Part shown: piece by piece, positions 48,982 to 57,585 of the stretch
Numbering within the stretch: position 1 is the first letter of the stretch
Layout: every line of letters begins with the position of its first letter
Source of the DNA: Alphaproteobacteria bacterium
GTDB lineage: Bacteria > Pseudomonadota > Alphaproteobacteria > Puniceispirillales > UBA1172
NCBI GenBank assembly: GCA_016778985.1
Contig: JADHOM010000014.1
Span: forward strand, 1 to 57,585
Reading direction: 5' to 3'
Length of the DNA stretch: 57,585 nt
Made by a program: the position numbers and the translations under genes
The notes under the pieces: generated by a model
The model's database searches: none
What the model saw: only the letters and a program-made list of their open reading frames with translations
What the model was told of the DNA's origin: nothing

Positions 48982-49932
48982 TTGGCAAAAATAGCGCCTG
49001 ATCGAAAGAAAAGCCGTCGATCAGCAGGTCTATTTACTCATCTGATCATTTTTCTGGTCTGTGTTGTTCTTATGCTAGCAGGCAAGGCAGATATTTCTGC
49101 CATGAATTCCGCTCGCGGCATTATTGCTGGATTTTTTACGCCTATTGCTGAAATGGTTAGTGTGCCTTTTAGGGCTATTGGTATCATGGCTGATGGTATT
49201 GGTAATATTGCCCAATTACGCGAAGAAAATATTAAGTTAAAAGAACAAGTTAAGCAACTTCAGCGCTGGCAGAATGAGTCTCAAATGCTACTTGCTGAAA
49301 ACCGCCAACTGCGAGCATTGAGCAATTTTCCTGTGCCGACAGGGATGAAATCCATTTCAGCGCGTATTGTTGCGATCAATGCTGATAGTTTTGCTCATTC
49401 GGTGATGATTGATGCTGGTGCCGACAAAGGCATAAAAAAAGGCGCTACTGTAACCACCGAAGATGGGCTAGTCGGAATAGTCGTTGAGGTCGGACGGGTA
49501 TATGCACAGGTTTTGCTGATCACTGATCTCAATGCCATGATACCGGTGATCTTGTCTGATACGTCATGGCCAGTTATTGCTGCTGGCAATAACTCGCATT
49601 TGTTGGATTTGCAATTTGTGCCATCGCAAGCCGAACTTGAGTTAGGTGAATTGGTGCAAACATCTGGGCATGGTGGGGTTCTGCCAGCTGGCTTGCCAGT
49701 CGGTCAGGTTGTCCAGATAACTGAAAATTATATTCGTGTTAAGCCAGTTGTTGATATTCAGCGGCTCCGATTTGTCACAGTCCTGATCTGGCCGGAAGAA
49801 AATGACATGCCATCAGATAAGCTGTTTGATCAAAGCTATTCGCCGCTTCCTGATGAAGACAATGCGTTTAGCCTAGAAGGCATAAATGCCTTTGGTCAGC
49901 GCACAGGTGCAGCGGCTGAGGGAGATCAGTAA
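48982..49932 (+). CDS. mreC: Rod-shape protein MreC
   Basis: This bitopic protein links MreB to periplasmic PBP2. It has 316 residues, starting at TTG with a good AAGGGGA SD just upstream. A membrane helix (LFTHLIIFLVCVVLMLAGKA) is followed by a coiled coil (LREENIKLKEQVKQLQRWQN) and the beta-barrel MreC domain, with DSFAHSVMIDAGADKGIKKGA and TSGHGGVLPAGLPVG. It lies 12 bp after mreB. The last residues are low-complexity and unconserved. Confidence 0.93.
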   Translation: MAKIAPDRKKSRRSAGLFTHLIIFLVCVVLMLAGKADISAMNSARGIIAGFFTPIAEMVSVPFRAIGIMADGIGNIAQLREENIKLKEQVKQLQRWQNESQMLLAENRQLRALSNFPVPTGMKSISARIVAINADSFAHSVMIDAGADKGIKKGATVTTEDGLVGIVVEVGRVYAQVLLITDLNAMIPVILSDTSWPVIAAGNNSHLLDLQFVPSQAELELGELVQTSGHGGVLPAGLPVGQVVQITENYIRVKPVVDIQRLRFVTVLIWPEENDMPSDKLFDQSYSPLPDEDNAFSLEGINAFGQRTGAAAEGDQ

Positions 49933-49935
49933 GAT

Positions 49936-50460
49936 ATGGTTATTGCCCCGTCTTCTCATTATTTTACTCTGCCACATCAAATGATGGTGGCATCTGTGCT
50001 GTTTATGATCATGATGGTTGAAATATCACTTGGGTATTTTGCTGTCTTTCAAGGGGCTACACCTAAACTGCTTGTTGCTATGGTTTTTCTCATGGCAGTC
50101 TTTAATAAAGAAGACATTCATTTAATAAACTTGGTTGTCATTGGGTTGATATTTGATAGCCTTCAGGGAGCGCCTTTCGGCTATACGTCATCGGTTTTGC
50201 TTATCGTTAATATTATTAGCATCATCGGTAAGCGTCGCTTTAATTCCAAACTGATGTCGTATCTATGGCTTGATTTTGCTATGGTTATGGCCGTTGTCAT
50301 GATGTATTGCTGGATTTGCATTACCGTTTATTATAAGTCGCTTCCCGCCACTGGGCCATTGATTTTTCAATATAGCTCATCTGTATTACTATTTCCGGTC
50401 ATGATATTCTTGTTTCAAGGCATCCTTTATCTGGTTGAAATTGTGAGCAGGTTGAGATGA
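49936..50460 (+). CDS. mreD: Rod-shape membrane protein MreD
   Basis: This is a 174-residue inner-membrane protein with about five hydrophobic segments, such as MMVASVLFMIMMVEISLGYFAV and LVVIGLIFDSLQGAPFGYTSSV. The FDSLQGAPFGYTS block is the best-known MreD feature. It belongs to the elongasome with MreC and RodA. Its stop overlaps the mrdA start as ATGA (50457-50460). Confidence 0.9.
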   Translation: MVIAPSSHYFTLPHQMMVASVLFMIMMVEISLGYFAVFQGATPKLLVAMVFLMAVFNKEDIHLINLVVIGLIFDSLQGAPFGYTSSVLLIVNIISIIGKRRFNSKLMSYLWLDFAMVMAVVMMYCWICITVYYKSLPATGPLIFQYSSSVLLFPVMIFLFQGILYLVEIVSRLR

Positions 50461-52400
50461 TTACTCGCAAGGCAAAACAATTTGAACGATCTTTGTCACG
50501 GCGCTCATTGCTTATCGGTGGGGGACAAGCTGCGCTGACGTCTATATTAGTTGGGCGCCTGTTTTATCTGCAAGTCGTTGAATCCAGTCAATACGAAGCT
50601 CTGTCAGACCGTAATCGGTTTGATTATGTGATTATGCCGCCATCACGCGGCCGCATTTTTGATGCTAAAGGTCGTCTTCTCGCCGGTAATGCTGAGGCTT
50701 ATGCGTTGAAAATTATTCCGCAATTTACCGATGATTTATATCAATCTTTACGCGCCTTATCACAATTAGTAACGCTAGATGATGCACAGATTGCTGATCT
50801 GATGGAAGAGGCTGAACGCCAGCCATCTTTTCTGCCACTCACCATTCGAGATGATTTAACCCAGCGTGAAGTCGCGCGTGTTGTGGTGCGTGCGCCGGAA
50901 TTGCCGGGGGTGAGTTTTGACCGTATTGAAAAGCGCATCTACCCCCAAGGATTATTGACTGGGCATCTGACAGGATATGTTGGCAGGATTACGAAAGAAG
51001 ATATCGCCCAAGGCCGAGCGCTTCCTGAACTTATTAATATCCGCAATGGAAAATCGGGGATTGAATATGCATTTGAAAATGATCTGCGCGGTGAACCGGG
51101 GCGTGAGCAGGTTCTGGTTAATGCGCTAGGGCGGCCAATTAAAAAATCTATTAAGGAACAGCCCATATCTGGAATAGATATCAATCTTACCATTGATATT
51201 AATCTGCAATCTTATGCTGCTAGCATTTTGAAACGTGGTCGCAATACACCTCTTTCAATGAAATCAGCCAAAGTACAACGCGCAATCGCCAATGATCCGA
51301 CATTGGAAAAAGTGCTAAGTGCATCAGATGGTCTGGTTTTTGAGGATGCTAAAGGCCGCGTCGTGCCGCCGGAAACAGGCTCTGTTGTGGTTATTGATGT
51401 GCAGACAGGCGCAATCAAGGCGATGCTTTCAACACCAACCTTTGATCCTAATATTTTGTCTGGGCGCATAAGCCACAAGGAATGGAATAAGCTGGTTGAC
51501 CACCCACGCACGCCTTTGCTCGATCGCTGTATTAAAGGTCAATATGCCCCCGGCTCAACCTTTAAGATGATTGTTGCTTTAGCAGCGCTTGAGGCAGGTA
51601 TCATTAATGATGCAAGCACGTTTTTTTGTCCCGGGCATAAGGAATTAGGTAATGCCAAGTTTCATTGCTGGAATAAACTTGGCCATGGCAGGGTTAATGT
51701 TGTTGAGGCGCTGGAACAATCCTGTGATGTGTTTTTTTATGAACTGGCATTGAAAACTGGCATTAAGCGCATTGCTAGCATGTCAAAACGCTTTGGCTTA
51801 GGTGATGAAACCGCCATTATGATCCCGGGCGAGAAAACGGGTCTTATCCCTGATAAAGAATGGAAGCAAAAAAATATTGGTGAGGCATGGACACCGGGTG
51901 AGACGGTTGTTGCCTCAATTGGCCAAGGATATGTTCTTGCCACGCCCATTCAGTTAGCGGTAATGACAGCCCGAATTGCCCATGGTGAGAATAAAATCTT
52001 ACCTGTTCTGCGTCAGGAACAGAAAACAACCAATCATGATAAGATGGGTGTTTCTACGGCTTCTATGGCAATAATTCGGCGCGGCATGGATGCGGTTGTG
52101 AACGGAAAAAATGGGACGGCCAGAAATTATAAGCTTGATTTAGATGGGATATCTATGGCTGGGAAAACCGGAACTGTTCAAGTCAAGCGCATCACCAAAG
52201 CAGAACGTGAGCGTGGCATCGTTGATAATATGGACAGACCGTGGAAGTTTCGGGATCATGCGCTGTTTACCGGATATGCGCCGCTTGATAATCCTAAATA
52301 TGCGGTTGCTGTTGTTGTTGAGCATGGCGGTAGCGGGTCAAGTGGGGCGGCGCCAATTGCCCGTGATATCCTAACCTATATCTTTGAGCAGGGCATATGA
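50457..52400 (+). CDS. mrdA: Penicillin-binding protein 2
   Basis: This transpeptidase cross-links peptidoglycan during lateral growth. It has 647 residues: a membrane anchor around residues 18-37, a dimerisation domain, then the active-site SxxK in APGSTFKMIVALAAL, the SxN-equivalent QSCDVFF, and KTGT in SMAGKTGTVQV. RLFYLQVVES and GYVGRIT are typical of PBP2. It is coupled to mreD upstream and rodA downstream through 4-bp overlaps. Confidence 0.96.
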   Translation: MITRKAKQFERSLSRRSLLIGGGQAALTSILVGRLFYLQVVESSQYEALSDRNRFDYVIMPPSRGRIFDAKGRLLAGNAEAYALKIIPQFTDDLYQSLRALSQLVTLDDAQIADLMEEAERQPSFLPLTIRDDLTQREVARVVVRAPELPGVSFDRIEKRIYPQGLLTGHLTGYVGRITKEDIAQGRALPELINIRNGKSGIEYAFENDLRGEPGREQVLVNALGRPIKKSIKEQPISGIDINLTIDINLQSYAASILKRGRNTPLSMKSAKVQRAIANDPTLEKVLSASDGLVFEDAKGRVVPPETGSVVVIDVQTGAIKAMLSTPTFDPNILSGRISHKEWNKLVDHPRTPLLDRCIKGQYAPGSTFKMIVALAALEAGIINDASTFFCPGHKELGNAKFHCWNKLGHGRVNVVEALEQSCDVFFYELALKTGIKRIASMSKRFGLGDETAIMIPGEKTGLIPDKEWKQKNIGEAWTPGETVVASIGQGYVLATPIQLAVMTARIAHGENKILPVLRQEQKTTNHDKMGVSTASMAIIRRGMDAVVNGKNGTARNYKLDLDGISMAGKTGTVQVKRITKAERERGIVDNMDRPWKFRDHALFTGYAPLDNPKYAVAVVVEHGGSGSSGAAPIARDILTYIFEQGI

Positions 52401-53551
52401 AACAAATTATCCAGCCTCGACATAAACCGACCTTTAGCACCCCTTTGCATAGTCAAAATAGTGGTGACAGGAATTGGTTCTGGACAACACCATGGCTGAT
52501 GATTTTGATCATTGGTCTGATTGGCATGGTAGGAGTATTGGCACTTTATTCGGCGGCGCATGGGGCGTGGAGGCCGTGGTCCATGATGCATGGCATGAGG
52601 ATCGGCATTGGCTTTGTATTAATGCTTGTTGTTGCCATGTTTCCCATCAATTTCATCAAAAAATATGCCGTGCTATGGTGGGCCGGGGCGGTAATTTTGC
52701 TGGCTATATTAGAGGTTCTGGGCACAGGCAAAGGGGTGCAAAGGTGGTTTTCTGTCGGCGGCTTTAATTTACAACCATCTGAGCCAGCTAAATTGGCGGT
52801 AATCGTCATGCTGGCGGCGTATTTTCATAATATATATTCAGAATCAATGCGCTATTTGCGAACCTATATCCCGGTTGTTGCTATCGTTGGTATTCCATTT
52901 ATTCAGGTCTTGCTGCAACCTGATCTTGGGACGTCACTGATGTTGTTGCTTTCGGCATCTGTGTTGATTTATGTAGCGGGCATTCCACGCTGGATGGTCA
53001 TGTCAGCAATCGGGCTAGTGTTAGCGGCTGTTCCTATTGGCTGGTCAATGCTTTATGCCTATCAGAAAAGCCGAATTATGGTTTTTCTCAATCCTGATTT
53101 GGATGCTCTTGGTGCCGGCTATCAGGTGACACAATCTAAAATAGCATTAGGTAGTGGCGGGGTTGTTGGCAAAGGCTATCTGCAAGGAAGCCAAAGCCAT
53201 TTAGACTTTTTGCCTGAACGGCAGACAGATTTTATTTTTACCATGATTGGTGAAGAGTTTGGGTTTTTTGGCTGTCTTTATGTCATTGGACTTTATACAG
53301 GGCTGATTTTTCTATTATTAAAATATAGCTTTTCGGTTAGAACAACGTTTTCACGCTTGTTGATTATTGGTGTCGCCGCAATGATCAGTTTTTATGTCAC
53401 AGTCAATATTGGCATGGTATCTGGCATTCTGCCTGTTGTTGGGGCGCCATTACCGTTAATTTCATATGGTGGAACGGCCATGTTGACGGTGTTTTTGGGG
53501 CTTGGCTTAGTCATAAGCGCGATGCGAAATGATAAGGAAATTAGGGATTAA
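52397..53551 (+). CDS. rodA: Rod-shape glycosyltransferase RodA
   Basis: This SEDS-family polytopic protein polymerises glycan strands with PBP2. It has 384 residues and about ten membrane segments. Conserved stretches include GVQRWFSVGGFNLQPSEPAKLAVI, QPDLGTSLMLLLSASVLIYVAG, SGGVVGKGYLQGSQSHLDFLPERQTDFIFTMIGEEFGF and PLPLISYGGTAML. It completes the elongasome operon; its TAA shares one base with the ATG of rpoN. Confidence 0.97.
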   Translation: MKQIIQPRHKPTFSTPLHSQNSGDRNWFWTTPWLMILIIGLIGMVGVLALYSAAHGAWRPWSMMHGMRIGIGFVLMLVVAMFPINFIKKYAVLWWAGAVILLAILEVLGTGKGVQRWFSVGGFNLQPSEPAKLAVIVMLAAYFHNIYSESMRYLRTYIPVVAIVGIPFIQVLLQPDLGTSLMLLLSASVLIYVAGIPRWMVMSAIGLVLAAVPIGWSMLYAYQKSRIMVFLNPDLDALGAGYQVTQSKIALGSGGVVGKGYLQGSQSHLDFLPERQTDFIFTMIGEEFGFFGCLYVIGLYTGLIFLLLKYSFSVRTTFSRLLIIGVAAMISFYVTVNIGMVSGILPVVGAPLPLISYGGTAMLTVFLGLGLVISAMRNDKEIRD

Positions 53552-54915
53552 TGGTTTTATCCAAACAGCGTCGCCAAACACTTAACCCCAAAACTAGATT
53601 ACGCCTTTCGCTTACCCCCGCTATTCGCCAGTCGCTACAGATGATGTCATGGCGCAATCATCAGATCACGCCTTTTATCCGTGACCTAGCAGCAGATAAC
53701 CCTTTCCTGGATATTCGCTATCCTGAGCCTTCCAAATTTCACAAGACAAGTAGTCAGGCGGATATTCCAATTGACTTTCCGTTTTCATCAGCGATGGCGA
53801 TAGATCGGCCAGATATATCCCTTCATGCGCATATTATGGCTGAGATTGGGCTCTTGTTTCCGCTAGGCTTAGCGCGCTCTGTTGCGATGGCATTGGTGGC
53901 GCATATTACGCCTGCCGGCTGGTTAGACGATGAGGCCAAGCATACTGCCGCCAGATACGGCATTAAGGGTGATGCTTATCAAGCGCTCCTGGAGCAGTTG
54001 CAGAGGATTGAACCCGCAGGTCTATTTGCACAGAATTTGACAGAATGTTTGGCCTTACAGCTCAAAGATCGCGGTGCCTATGATGATAATATGCAACAGC
54101 TGTTATCATTTTTGCCAGTGCTGTTGGATGAAGGCATAGATGGTCTGGCGCATAAAATAGGGCTTAATCCTGATCAGCTTGAGCAGCTTCTTAAACAAAT
54201 CCGCCAGCTAGACCCTAAACCTGGGGCAAGGTTTAGCATTGATGATGGTGATATTTTTCACCCTGATCTTATTATCACAAAAACAAATGATGGGTATGAT
54301 GTGGCGGTTAATGCTTCAACCTTGCCAAGCATCACGGTTGCGGCTGACATTAAAGCCGATAAAGACATGAAGCCAGTCTTGCAAAAGGCGAAAGCCGAAG
54401 CCGCAGCATTGCAAGCGGCGCTTACCGCACGGACGAACTTGCTGACGGCATTAACTGGCTTTGCCGCAACTCGGCAATCCCAATTCCTAGCAAGTGGTGA
54501 CGATAAGCTTGTGCCGCTGACTATGGCTGAATCAGCCCAGCATTTGAATTGTCATCCGAGCACAATCACGCGGCTTGTCAAAGACAAATTAGTGGTAACT
54601 CCGCGTGGGATTATTCCATTATCACATTTTTTTAGCCCAGCTATAACACGCCCTGACGGTATAGCTGTCGCCAGCAGGGCTGTCACCGCAACGATTATTG
54701 CGCTCATCATGGCAGAGGATAAATTGGCTCCGCTTAGTGATGCTAATATCGCTGATGCCATAACCGCCCAGCACGGTATCACCCTAACCCCAAGGGCGAT
54801 CGCTAAACACCGTGCCAAGCATCATATTGCCAAAGCCCCCAATCGAAAAATTAAGCCCCGAAAATCAAGCCCCGAAAATCAAGCCCTGAAAATTAAACCA
54901 AAGATTATGTATTAA
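53551..54915 (+). CDS. rpoN: RNA polymerase sigma-54 factor, diverged
   Basis: This alternative sigma factor needs enhancer-binding activators to open promoters. It has 454 residues. Region I is recognisable as LSLTPAIRQSLQMMSWRNHQITPFIRDLAADNPFL. The core-binding and HTH parts carry HPSTITRLVKDKLVVTPRGIIPLSHFF. The RpoN box reads TPRAIAKHRA against the usual ARRTVAKYRE, only about four of ten positions identical. The tail after it is built from a 14-bp repeat. It starts 1 bp inside rodA (TAATG), an unusual context, with no activator gene nearby. Confidence 0.88.
   Translation: MVLSKQRRQTLNPKTRLRLSLTPAIRQSLQMMSWRNHQITPFIRDLAADNPFLDIRYPEPSKFHKTSSQADIPIDFPFSSAMAIDRPDISLHAHIMAEIGLLFPLGLARSVAMALVAHITPAGWLDDEAKHTAARYGIKGDAYQALLEQLQRIEPAGLFAQNLTECLALQLKDRGAYDDNMQQLLSFLPVLLDEGIDGLAHKIGLNPDQLEQLLKQIRQLDPKPGARFSIDDGDIFHPDLIITKTNDGYDVAVNASTLPSITVAADIKADKDMKPVLQKAKAEAAALQAALTARTNLLTALTGFAATRQSQFLASGDDKLVPLTMAESAQHLNCHPSTITRLVKDKLVVTPRGIIPLSHFFSPAITRPDGIAVASRAVTATIIALIMAEDKLAPLSDANIADAITAQHGITLTPRAIAKHRAKHHIAKAPNRKIKPRKSSPENQALKIKPKIMY
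54860..54887 (+). repeat. 14-bp tandem repeat at the end of rpoN
   Basis: Two units of GAAAATCAAGCCCC/T (54860-54873, 54874-54887) are flanked by related partial copies at 54845-54859 and 54888 onward. Because 14 is not a multiple of three, each copy is read in a different frame. Confidence 0.88.
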
Positions 54916-54921
54916 GCCTAA

Positions 54922-55905
54922 TTATGCTAGTTGCTCTTGTTCTTTAAGCTTATTTTCAAACTCACGCAGACGTTTGTAAACACTGGCCAGTTCAATAATT
55001 GTTGGCCATGATTTCAATAGATACTGCATACTGCCCTCAACCCGGCCAAAGGCACGAATAATCTGCTGCATCACCCCTAACGTAATCACCCCCGCAACAA
55101 TGGCAGGCGCCAGAAAGACATAGGCGCTTAGCACATTTGCTTGCAGATACGCTATACGGCCGACGTTAAAATAGAGATAACGTAAATAGCTAGTGAAATG
55201 GATGCTGCGGACATCATGGAAAAGCTCATCAATGCTTTTCGGGCGAATAGTTTCATCATCTTCGGCGATCACAAGGATCTTCCGATAGGCGGCTTCTTTC
55301 TTTTGCAGATCATATTCAATGCCAACTAGCCGCAACAGCCAACCAAGGCCGATCAAGAAAATTGTACCGCCAATGCTCCATATCAGGGCACCGGTAACAA
55401 GCCCATATTCCCATTCGCCGAAGAAGAAAATCGGAATACCGATAGACAGCCCGATCAAGATGGGGAAAAACTCTATCAATATCATCAGGGATTCGATAAG
55501 GCTGGTGCCTAGCGTTTCCATAATCCTGCTAAACTTAATGGTATCTTCTTGAACCCGTTGCGCCGCACCCTCTATTTTTCGAGCTCTATCATAAACGCTA
55601 TGATACCATTCCACCATAGAGGCGCGCCACCGGAACAGAAAATGTGAGGTGAAATAACTGACCAAAACGGCTACCAAGACATAGATGCCAGCCAAGGTGA
55701 TAAAGGATAATAAGCTGCCCCAATATTCTTGCATAGTGATTGCATTTGGGGTGCCAAGCGCAGTTTGGATCATGTCATAAAACTGACCGAACCATTCATT
55801 GATCTTAACATCAATCTGCACCTGTACCCATAATGATGAGAGAATAATGGCAGACCCTAGCCATGCCCATAATGCCCATTCACGCGATTTGAAAAACCTA
55901 AACAT
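54922..55905 (-). CDS. SbmA/BacA-family peptide transporter
   Basis: This inner-membrane protein belongs to the SbmA/BacA family, which imports peptides and peptide antibiotics driven by the proton gradient. It has 327 residues, shorter than E. coli SbmA (406) at the N-terminus. The shared core is strong: VKINEWFGQFYDMIQTAL, HFLFRWRASMVEWYH, IEGAAQRVQEDT, and at the end FGRVEGSMQYLLKSWPTIIELASVYKRLREFE. Several membrane segments are present. It converges with rpoN with only 6 bp between stops. Confidence 0.88.
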   Translation of the reverse strand: MFRFFKSREWALWAWLGSAIILSSLWVQVQIDVKINEWFGQFYDMIQTALGTPNAITMQEYWGSLLSFITLAGIYVLVAVLVSYFTSHFLFRWRASMVEWYHSVYDRARKIEGAAQRVQEDTIKFSRIMETLGTSLIESLMILIEFFPILIGLSIGIPIFFFGEWEYGLVTGALIWSIGGTIFLIGLGWLLRLVGIEYDLQKKEAAYRKILVIAEDDETIRPKSIDELFHDVRSIHFTSYLRYLYFNVGRIAYLQANVLSAYVFLAPAIVAGVITLGVMQQIIRAFGRVEGSMQYLLKSWPTIIELASVYKRLREFENKLKEQEQLA

Positions 55906-55970
55906 ACCTCATCCCTATTCTATCTGTGTCTGCGATTGTTTGCGATTGTATTCGGATTGATTGTTAAGTG

Positions 55971-57437
55971 TTAGCTCTGATTAAGCCGTGTTGTGGAATA
56001 GCCATCACGCAATGCAATAATCTCAATACTGCCACCGATTGTTTTCATATGATCTGCGCCAACAATCTCAGCGGCTTTGTAGTCGCCGCCTTTGACAAGG
56101 ATATCGGGATTAAGCTGAGTGATAAGCTCAATTGGGGTATCTTCTTCAAATATAATGACAGCATCAACACTCGCCAGCGCGGCGAGGGCGCTAACCCTGT
56201 CGGTCTCATTTTGGTAGGGGCGATGGGCACCTTTAAACCGTTTTGTTGAGGCATCACTATTTAGCCCAACAATCAGCCGATCACCCTTTGCGCGTGCTGT
56301 CTGGAGGAGCCAGATATGCCCAGGGTGCAGGCAATCAAAACAGCCATTAGTGAAAACAATGCGGTCGCCTTGCACCTTCCATTCTTTGATCTGATCGCTA
56401 AGGCGGTTAAGATCAAATGGCGGTATTTGCTGATTTGCCGCCAATATCTCCCCCGGTGTTACCGTCGCAGTGCCTGATTTAGCGACGACAATTCCGGCCG
56501 CAATATTAGCCAAAATGGCGGCATCTATCACCGAAGCACCAGCGCTGAAAGCCGCCCCTAAGAGAGCAATAACCGTATCGCCAGCACCTGATACATCAAA
56601 CACTGAGCGGGCAAAGCTATGCGAGTGAAACGGCGGTTTATCCTGCTGGCTGACGAGGATTCCATCAGCGCTTAATGTCGTTATCATGGCATTAATGGAT
56701 GTCTGACTTAACAGGTTTTGCGCAATCTTATCAATCACCTGGCTGTCTATGCTATCGGGTATAGCGATGCTATGGTTAAGGCAGAACCGATCAAACTCAG
56801 CCAGATTTGGCGTCAAAATATCAACCCCATCATATAGGCTGATATGTGGCTGTTTAGGATCGGCAAGAACTTTGAACCTATCGCGCTTAGGGTGTTCGAT
56901 AATGGCTTTCATAATTGGCGGCTGAATAACGCCTTTGTCATAGTCAGAAATAATCACCATATCGGCATCATCGAGGGTCGCTTGGATGATTGATATGATC
57001 TCCGTCAAACTGTTGCCAGTGACAGGTTTCGTTAATTCATCATCAACTCGCAGTAACTGATGGCCTTTTGCCATGAAACGGGTCTTTGTTGTTGTTGGCC
57101 GCAATGGATCAGCAATTAGATGCGCGGTAATAGCAGGTTCTTCGGATAGATAATGAAGCAACATGTCTCTAGCGCCATCATCACCTGTAACGCCAATAAG
57201 CGTGACCTGCCCCCCCAAATGCGCCAGATTACGCGCAACATTGGAAGCGCCGCCTGGCATATGTTTTGTGCTTTGATGCGCCAGAATAGGGATCGGGGCT
57301 TCGGGTGATATACGGCCAACAGACCCATCGACAAACGTATCCAGCATGACATCACCAATGACAACAATATGGCGATGTTGCATGTTACTTAATATGGCGG
57401 CTGCGTGGTTTGCTGATAAGCGATTTTGATCTGTCAC
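55971..57437 (-). CDS. hldE: Bifunctional heptose kinase/adenylyltransferase HldE
   Basis: This makes ADP-heptose for the lipopolysaccharide inner core. Residues 1 to about 330 are a ribokinase-fold D-glycero-beta-D-manno-heptose-7-phosphate kinase (IGDVMLDTFVDG, ISDYDKGV, VSGAGDTVIALLGAAFSAGAS). After a short linker, residues about 350-488 form the adenylyltransferase with the HxGH site in FTNGCFDCLHPGHIW. The start is GTG, overlapping the upstream gene as GTGA (57434-57437). Confidence 0.95.
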   Translation of the reverse strand: MTDQNRLSANHAAAILSNMQHRHIVVIGDVMLDTFVDGSVGRISPEAPIPILAHQSTKHMPGGASNVARNLAHLGGQVTLIGVTGDDGARDMLLHYLSEEPAITAHLIADPLRPTTTKTRFMAKGHQLLRVDDELTKPVTGNSLTEIISIIQATLDDADMVIISDYDKGVIQPPIMKAIIEHPKRDRFKVLADPKQPHISLYDGVDILTPNLAEFDRFCLNHSIAIPDSIDSQVIDKIAQNLLSQTSINAMITTLSADGILVSQQDKPPFHSHSFARSVFDVSGAGDTVIALLGAAFSAGASVIDAAILANIAAGIVVAKSGTATVTPGEILAANQQIPPFDLNRLSDQIKEWKVQGDRIVFTNGCFDCLHPGHIWLLQTARAKGDRLIVGLNSDASTKRFKGAHRPYQNETDRVSALAALASVDAVIIFEEDTPIELITQLNPDILVKGGDYKAAEIVGADHMKTIGGSIEIIALRDGYSTTRLNQS

Positions 57438-57585
57438 GATTTTCCCTTTTCGCGATTACGATATGTCGTGGCGCCATCTGTTATTGATTTAGTATCAGCG
57501 CGCACAACTGCTAGCGCATTATCCTCAACGTCAGTGGTAATTGTGCTACCAGCGCCAACCATGGCTCCGGCACCAATATTAACAG
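57434..57585 (-). CDS. glmU: C-terminus of a left-handed beta-helix acyltransferase, probably GlmU
   Basis: Only the last 50 or so residues are inside the window. They read VNIGAGAMVGAGSTITTDVE, then DNALAVVRADTK, then a short polar tail. This matches the end of GlmU, the bifunctional enzyme that makes UDP-N-acetylglucosamine for peptidoglycan and LPS. Another hexapeptide-repeat acyltransferase cannot be excluded. Its stop overlaps the hldE GTG start by 4 bp, so the two are coupled. Confidence 0.72.
   Translation of the reverse strand, partial: VNIGAGAMVGAGSTITTDVEDNALAVVRADTKSITDGATTYRNREKGKS

Overview
The window looks like a chromosomal segment from a marine alphaproteobacterium. SAR116 (Puniceispirillum-like) is my best guess from overall gene content, but that is an inference. 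The stronger evidence for Alphaproteobacteria is a circularly permuted, two-piece tmRNA gene, an alpha-type SspB, a 41-aa L36 gene and a moderate-GC, densely packed, operon-rich layout. I see no prophage, insertion sequence, CRISPR array, rRNA or tRNA gene. Almost every base belongs to a recognisable gene. The only gene-free-looking stretch over 300 bp (36114-36671) holds the tmRNA gene and its promoter and terminator.

Region by region. (1) 1-6512: a nucleic-acid repair cluster split over two divergent arms. The minus arm has an ATP-dependent DNA ligase (cut by the window edge), a metallo-beta-lactamase-fold exonuclease and a YfcG-type glutathione transferase. The plus arm has an Lhr-Core helicase and a PdeM-like phosphoesterase. 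(2) 6526-13132: photolyase, a COG2907 flavin oxidoreductase, DUF1365, a cyclopropane-fatty-acid-synthase-like methyltransferase and DUF3833, converging on an NTF2-like protein and an SDR. This set recalls light/singlet-oxygen membrane-lipid modules. (3) 13264-16842: sulfoacetaldehyde acetyltransferase (xsc) translationally coupled to pyrC, then pyrE. (4) 16866-23942: a secreted TPR protein, a class III CoA-transferase, a 12-bp tandem repeat array, a DMT transporter, a histone-deacetylase-like amidohydrolase divergent from a betaine-aldehyde-type dehydrogenase, an agmatinase-family ureohydrolase and a YbaK-like deacylase. (5) 23992-32930: central carbon genes pckA, fbp, tkt, gap and pgk, with an HD-domain protein and an azlCD exporter pair between them.

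(6) 33041-43055: msrA, rpmJ, class I fumarase, sspB, ssrA, thyA-folA, an Mrp-type Fe-S carrier, hflK-hflC and a DegP-type protease. This stretch is weighted toward protein quality control. (7) 43222-47782: miaA and the branched-chain amino-acid genes ilvB-ilvH-ilvC. (8) 47929-54915: mreB-mreC-mreD-mrdA-rodA, the elongasome operon, with a diverged rpoN overlapping its end. (9) 54922-57585: an SbmA/BacA-family transporter and hldE, preceded on the minus strand by the C-terminus of a GlmU-like acyltransferase.

The genes are mostly core metabolism and cell-envelope functions. I found no wholly unknown multigene system. The items most worth a second look are the lipid/photolyase module, the split repair cluster, the xsc-pyrC coupling, the diverged sigma-54 with a 14-bp repeat read in three frames, a GAPDH lacking the usual NAD-binding Asp, the ssrA-sspB pairing, and a recurring pattern of short 12-15-bp tandem duplications in loops, tails and spacers.
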